Source of the DNA: Lasiosphaeria ovina
Lineage: Eukaryota; Ascomycota; Sordariomycetes; Sordariales; Lasiosphaeriaceae
NCBI GenBank assembly: GCA_033439765.1
Contig: JAULSN010000009.1
Coordinates: 620,001 to 684,000, forward strand
Direction: 5' to 3'
Length of the DNA stretch: 64,000 bases
Below are positions 61,651 to 64,000 of this stretch, in pieces. The position numbers were made by a program, and so were the translations under genes. The first letter of the stretch is position 1, and each line of letters opens with the position of its first letter. The notes below the pieces were generated by a model that made no database searches, was not told the DNA's origin, and saw only the letters and a program-made list of their open reading frames with translations.

Positions 61651-63720
61651 AAGCGTTATTTATTTATACTATAACCGCTACCAAGCGCTCTATTAACTAG
61701 TCGCCCGTAAGATTAATAGCCTATACCTAGAAGTCATCTTTAGTATTAAATAAACGTAGGCCCTCTTCGCCCTAGTTAATTTCTCTATCCTTAGTACTAC
61801 CTAGTATAGTCCTAGGGATAAGACGCTACTTTATAAGACGCTACTCTATAAGGTCCTTAAGCTTAATAATAGCCTTATTAAAGTTATTAAGCTTTTCTAG
61901 TAGTATTTATTACCCTCTCTTAAAGATATTAGGGGTATTAAATACTTTAGGGCGGTCCTTCTTATTATTCCGCTTAGTAGTACTATTATTATATAGCTTA
62001 TATACGTACGAAATAATGTCTATTATAGGGTCGCCGGCCTTATATATTCCCTTCTATTTACTCTCGAAGAGAGTCTTAACCGACTTACGAATAGTAGCGA
62101 GGAAATTCCCGTTTAGAGCGAGCCGCGAGAAGGTGGTATATATATCATAAGTTAAATTCTTATTATACTTAATATCTAGCGTATATAAAGCGTTAATATA
62201 TTTAAGTATAAGATTAATAGCCTTATAGCTACTTCTAGCTATTATATAACGAGTTAAACCGTCCTTTAGAATCGCCCGTATTATATAATCCTCGCTAATA
62301 CGAGGGTATAAAAGCTAGGCAAAATATAATATTTCAGGGCCGTAATTCGACAACTTTCTTCCCTAGAATAATAATAGTAAGATCGGTATAATATCCCTAA
62401 GGGTACCTTAGTCGCCGTACCGAATAGCCTTATATATTATAAAGAGTATCTTAGTATATTAAAGAAGCCGGTATTAGCTTCGGAACTCTTTATCGACGAT
62501 ATCGCCCTCTTTAAGGTCGGAATAACGCCCTATCCAGGCGTCATATATGAATAATATCTCCTAAATAGAGTTAATTATATTATGAATTATATCGGGGTCT
62601 AAGCACTTTAGTATCTCGAGGACCGTATCGACGTTAAGGTTATCGGTATTTATTTAGTTTTTCTTCTTCAACTCGTCAAAAATAAAGGCCAGAATTCGTA
62701 TACTATAACCATATATTAATAGAGGTATAACCTAGTAGTATTTTATATTATTCTTCGTAATATTCTTACCCCGGTAGAAAAACTATATATTAGAAGAAAT
62801 AATAGCGTTAGTAACGCTATTTTTATCGTTACTAGTATTCTAGAAAACCCCAAATAGTATCTCGATATAATTGAGCTCGATATAAAAGAAAGCAGGCATA
62901 GGGATAAGCCACTTTTTCTACTCCTACTTCTCGCTAGCCTCTAGTTACGAGAGCTTAATACGGCGAATAAAGGAGGTTATTTTTATATCGCCGTAAATAA
63001 GAGTGAGGCGTTTATCGATATTAGACTATTAATCAAGTCTAAGCTTACGTTTAAAGAGCTCTTTATATAATTTATATACGCCGTCGATAGTTCCTTCGTC
63101 CTCAAATATAGTACCGAGCTATAGGTATAGAGAGGTCTTATATTTAACTCTCTTAACGATAGGCATATTAGGGACGTTCTTTATAAAGATCTTCATAAGG
63201 GCCTACTTTACGAGCTACTTTAAGGTATTATTAACGGTCTCCCGGCGCGGTAGGATATAATTAATAATTATCCTCTTCGTAAACTTCGTTCGAGGCCGGA
63301 AATTGGCCTTCTAAATAGCTCCCCCGAGTTCTAAGCACGATATAATACAGGCCGTAATAAGATTAACTATTTGATCCTTTTTCCCGCTAACTAGCTCTCT
63401 TATACGGCTTATAAAGTTAAAGTTATCGTAAATAATAAGGCCGTTAGGGTCCCTAGTAACTCTTCTAATATTATCCTTCGCTCTAGCTATTATATTATTA
63501 AGTATCTTATTTAGTATCTAATATAAAGGGATTAGACCAATATAAGTAAGGGTCTCTACTACGTGCCTTAGTGTACCGTTAGCGAGTATATATAGACTAA
63601 GAATATCCCTTAAAAAGGAGCTGTTATTACGTATATAGCCGCCTATAAATATTAAGGCGAGGAGGAAGATTTATAAGCTTTTTTTATCGTCAAAATCTAC
63701 GTTTACGAGCTATCTCTAGG
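61651..63720 (-). pseudogene. DUF6589-like protein relic, heavily mutated
   Basis: The minus strand reads, N to C: 'FIGGYIRNNSSFLRDILSLY', 'ILANGTLRHVVETLTYIGLI', 'NNIIARAKDNIRRVTRDPNG', 'LIIYDNFNFISRIRELVSGK' (about 63405-63455), 'LGTIFEDEGTIDGVYKLYKE', 'RLTLIYGDIKITSFIRRIKL' and 'IPMPAFFYIELNYIEILFGV', broken by many TAG/TAA. The 'YDN-x-NF' motif and general layout match the fungal DUF6589 family as I know it; its function is unknown, though it is often multicopy. Assignment is from memory of motif order and should be checked. Confidence 0.55.
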
Positions 63721-63759
63721 TCATACGCTATTATAATATTAGAACTGATTTTTAATAAG

Positions 63760-63845
63760 AGAAAGACTTATAGGAATGGGATAGAGACCTATAGGAATAG
63801 GGTAGAGACCTATAGGAATAGGATAGAGACCTATAGGAGTATTAT
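63760..63845. repeat. 21-bp tandem repeat, about four copies
   Basis: 'agagacctataggaatagg' units start at 63783, 63804 and 63825, preceded by a diverged copy. Differences are G/A and C/T changes. Confidence 0.85.
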
Positions 63846-64000
63846 ACATACCTAATTCTGGAGAACCTATAATAAAAAGGTTACTAAATTCGGGGCTTCC
63901 TTCTTTAAAGTTGGCCAGGCTTCTTTAAGCGTATTTTCGAGCTAAGTAGTATCGTAGACTTATATAATAGTTATAGGTATTATAGACTAGCCTTTAAATA

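Larger units (their letters stand above)
58440..64000. other. AT-rich, heavily RIP-like block
   Basis: From about 58.44 kb the base composition changes sharply. TA-rich words (tata, ctaa, ttag) dominate, and both readable proteins in the block are saturated with stops. TAG/TAA codons occur where Gln or Trp fit and Lys replaces Glu. This is the signature of exhaustive CpA-to-TpA change in repeated DNA, unlike the light decay elsewhere in the window. Its right edge is outside the window. Confidence 0.8.

Overview
The window looks like accessory, repeat-rich DNA of a filamentous ascomycete (Pezizomycotina). Supporting signs are short introns with GTRNGT/CTAAC/YAG signals, a fungal NACHT (NLR) relic, an FHA-kinase relic, a hybrid NRPS-PKS relic, Ty3/Gypsy remains, and two classes of C:G-to-T:A decay that resemble repeat-induced point mutation (RIP). 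Almost nothing here is an intact gene. The clear exceptions are an initiator tRNA-Met and a few short ORFs of unknown function.

Layout. 0.5-5.3 kb: two inverted broken copies of one fungal hypothetical gene, a 67-bp tandem repeat, and two small tandem W-rich (Myb/SANT-like) gene relics. 5.3-14.0 kb: a mosaic of shuffled, duplicated gene pieces, including three separate relics of the HGH1 (DUF383/384) gene. One HGH1 relic is split by an inserted epoxide-hydrolase pseudogene, and Q-rich, S/D-rich and Ala-rich coding scraps lie between. 14-20 kb: poorly readable, with scattered decayed coding sequence. 20.5-22.9 kb: FHA plus protein-kinase pseudogene. 23-28 kb: short ORFs and relics and an intact tRNA-iMet(CAU). 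28-32.7 kb: homopolymer and minisatellite tracts and unrecognised GC-rich DNA. 32.75-39.15 kb: a 5'-truncated NRPS-PKS pseudogene with domain order A-T-KS-AT-KR-ACP-reductase, the order of the swainsonine synthetase SwnK. 39.2-43.55 kb: a gag-less Ty3/Gypsy pol abutting it, itself carrying a 178-bp insertion. 44.5-46.2 kb: Ulp1/C48-like protease relic. 46.2-46.5 kb: GT satellite. 47.9-50.1 kb: NLR relic. 52.1-54.8 kb: divergent relics of a family B DNA polymerase and a D5-like SF3 helicase, a pair typical of large DNA viruses or large DNA elements. 57.0-57.6 kb: Ala-rich membrane/coiled-coil ORF. 58.2-58.4 kb: a candidate 22-bp-TIR element. 58.4-64.0 kb: a very AT-rich, heavily RIP-like block with a RecQ-family helicase relic (interrupted by a later, less mutated LTR-like insertion) and an opposite-strand DUF6589-like relic.

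Functionally the window is a graveyard more than a working locus. Premature stops in unrelated genes (HGH1-linked, epoxide hydrolase, kinase, PKS, Gypsy, Ulp1-like, RecQ-like) are mostly TAG or TAA where family context suggests Gln or Trp. That is the outcome expected from CpA-to-TpA change. The most unusual content is the DNA-virus-like replication pair near 52-55 kb and the nested HGH1/epoxide-hydrolase mosaic.
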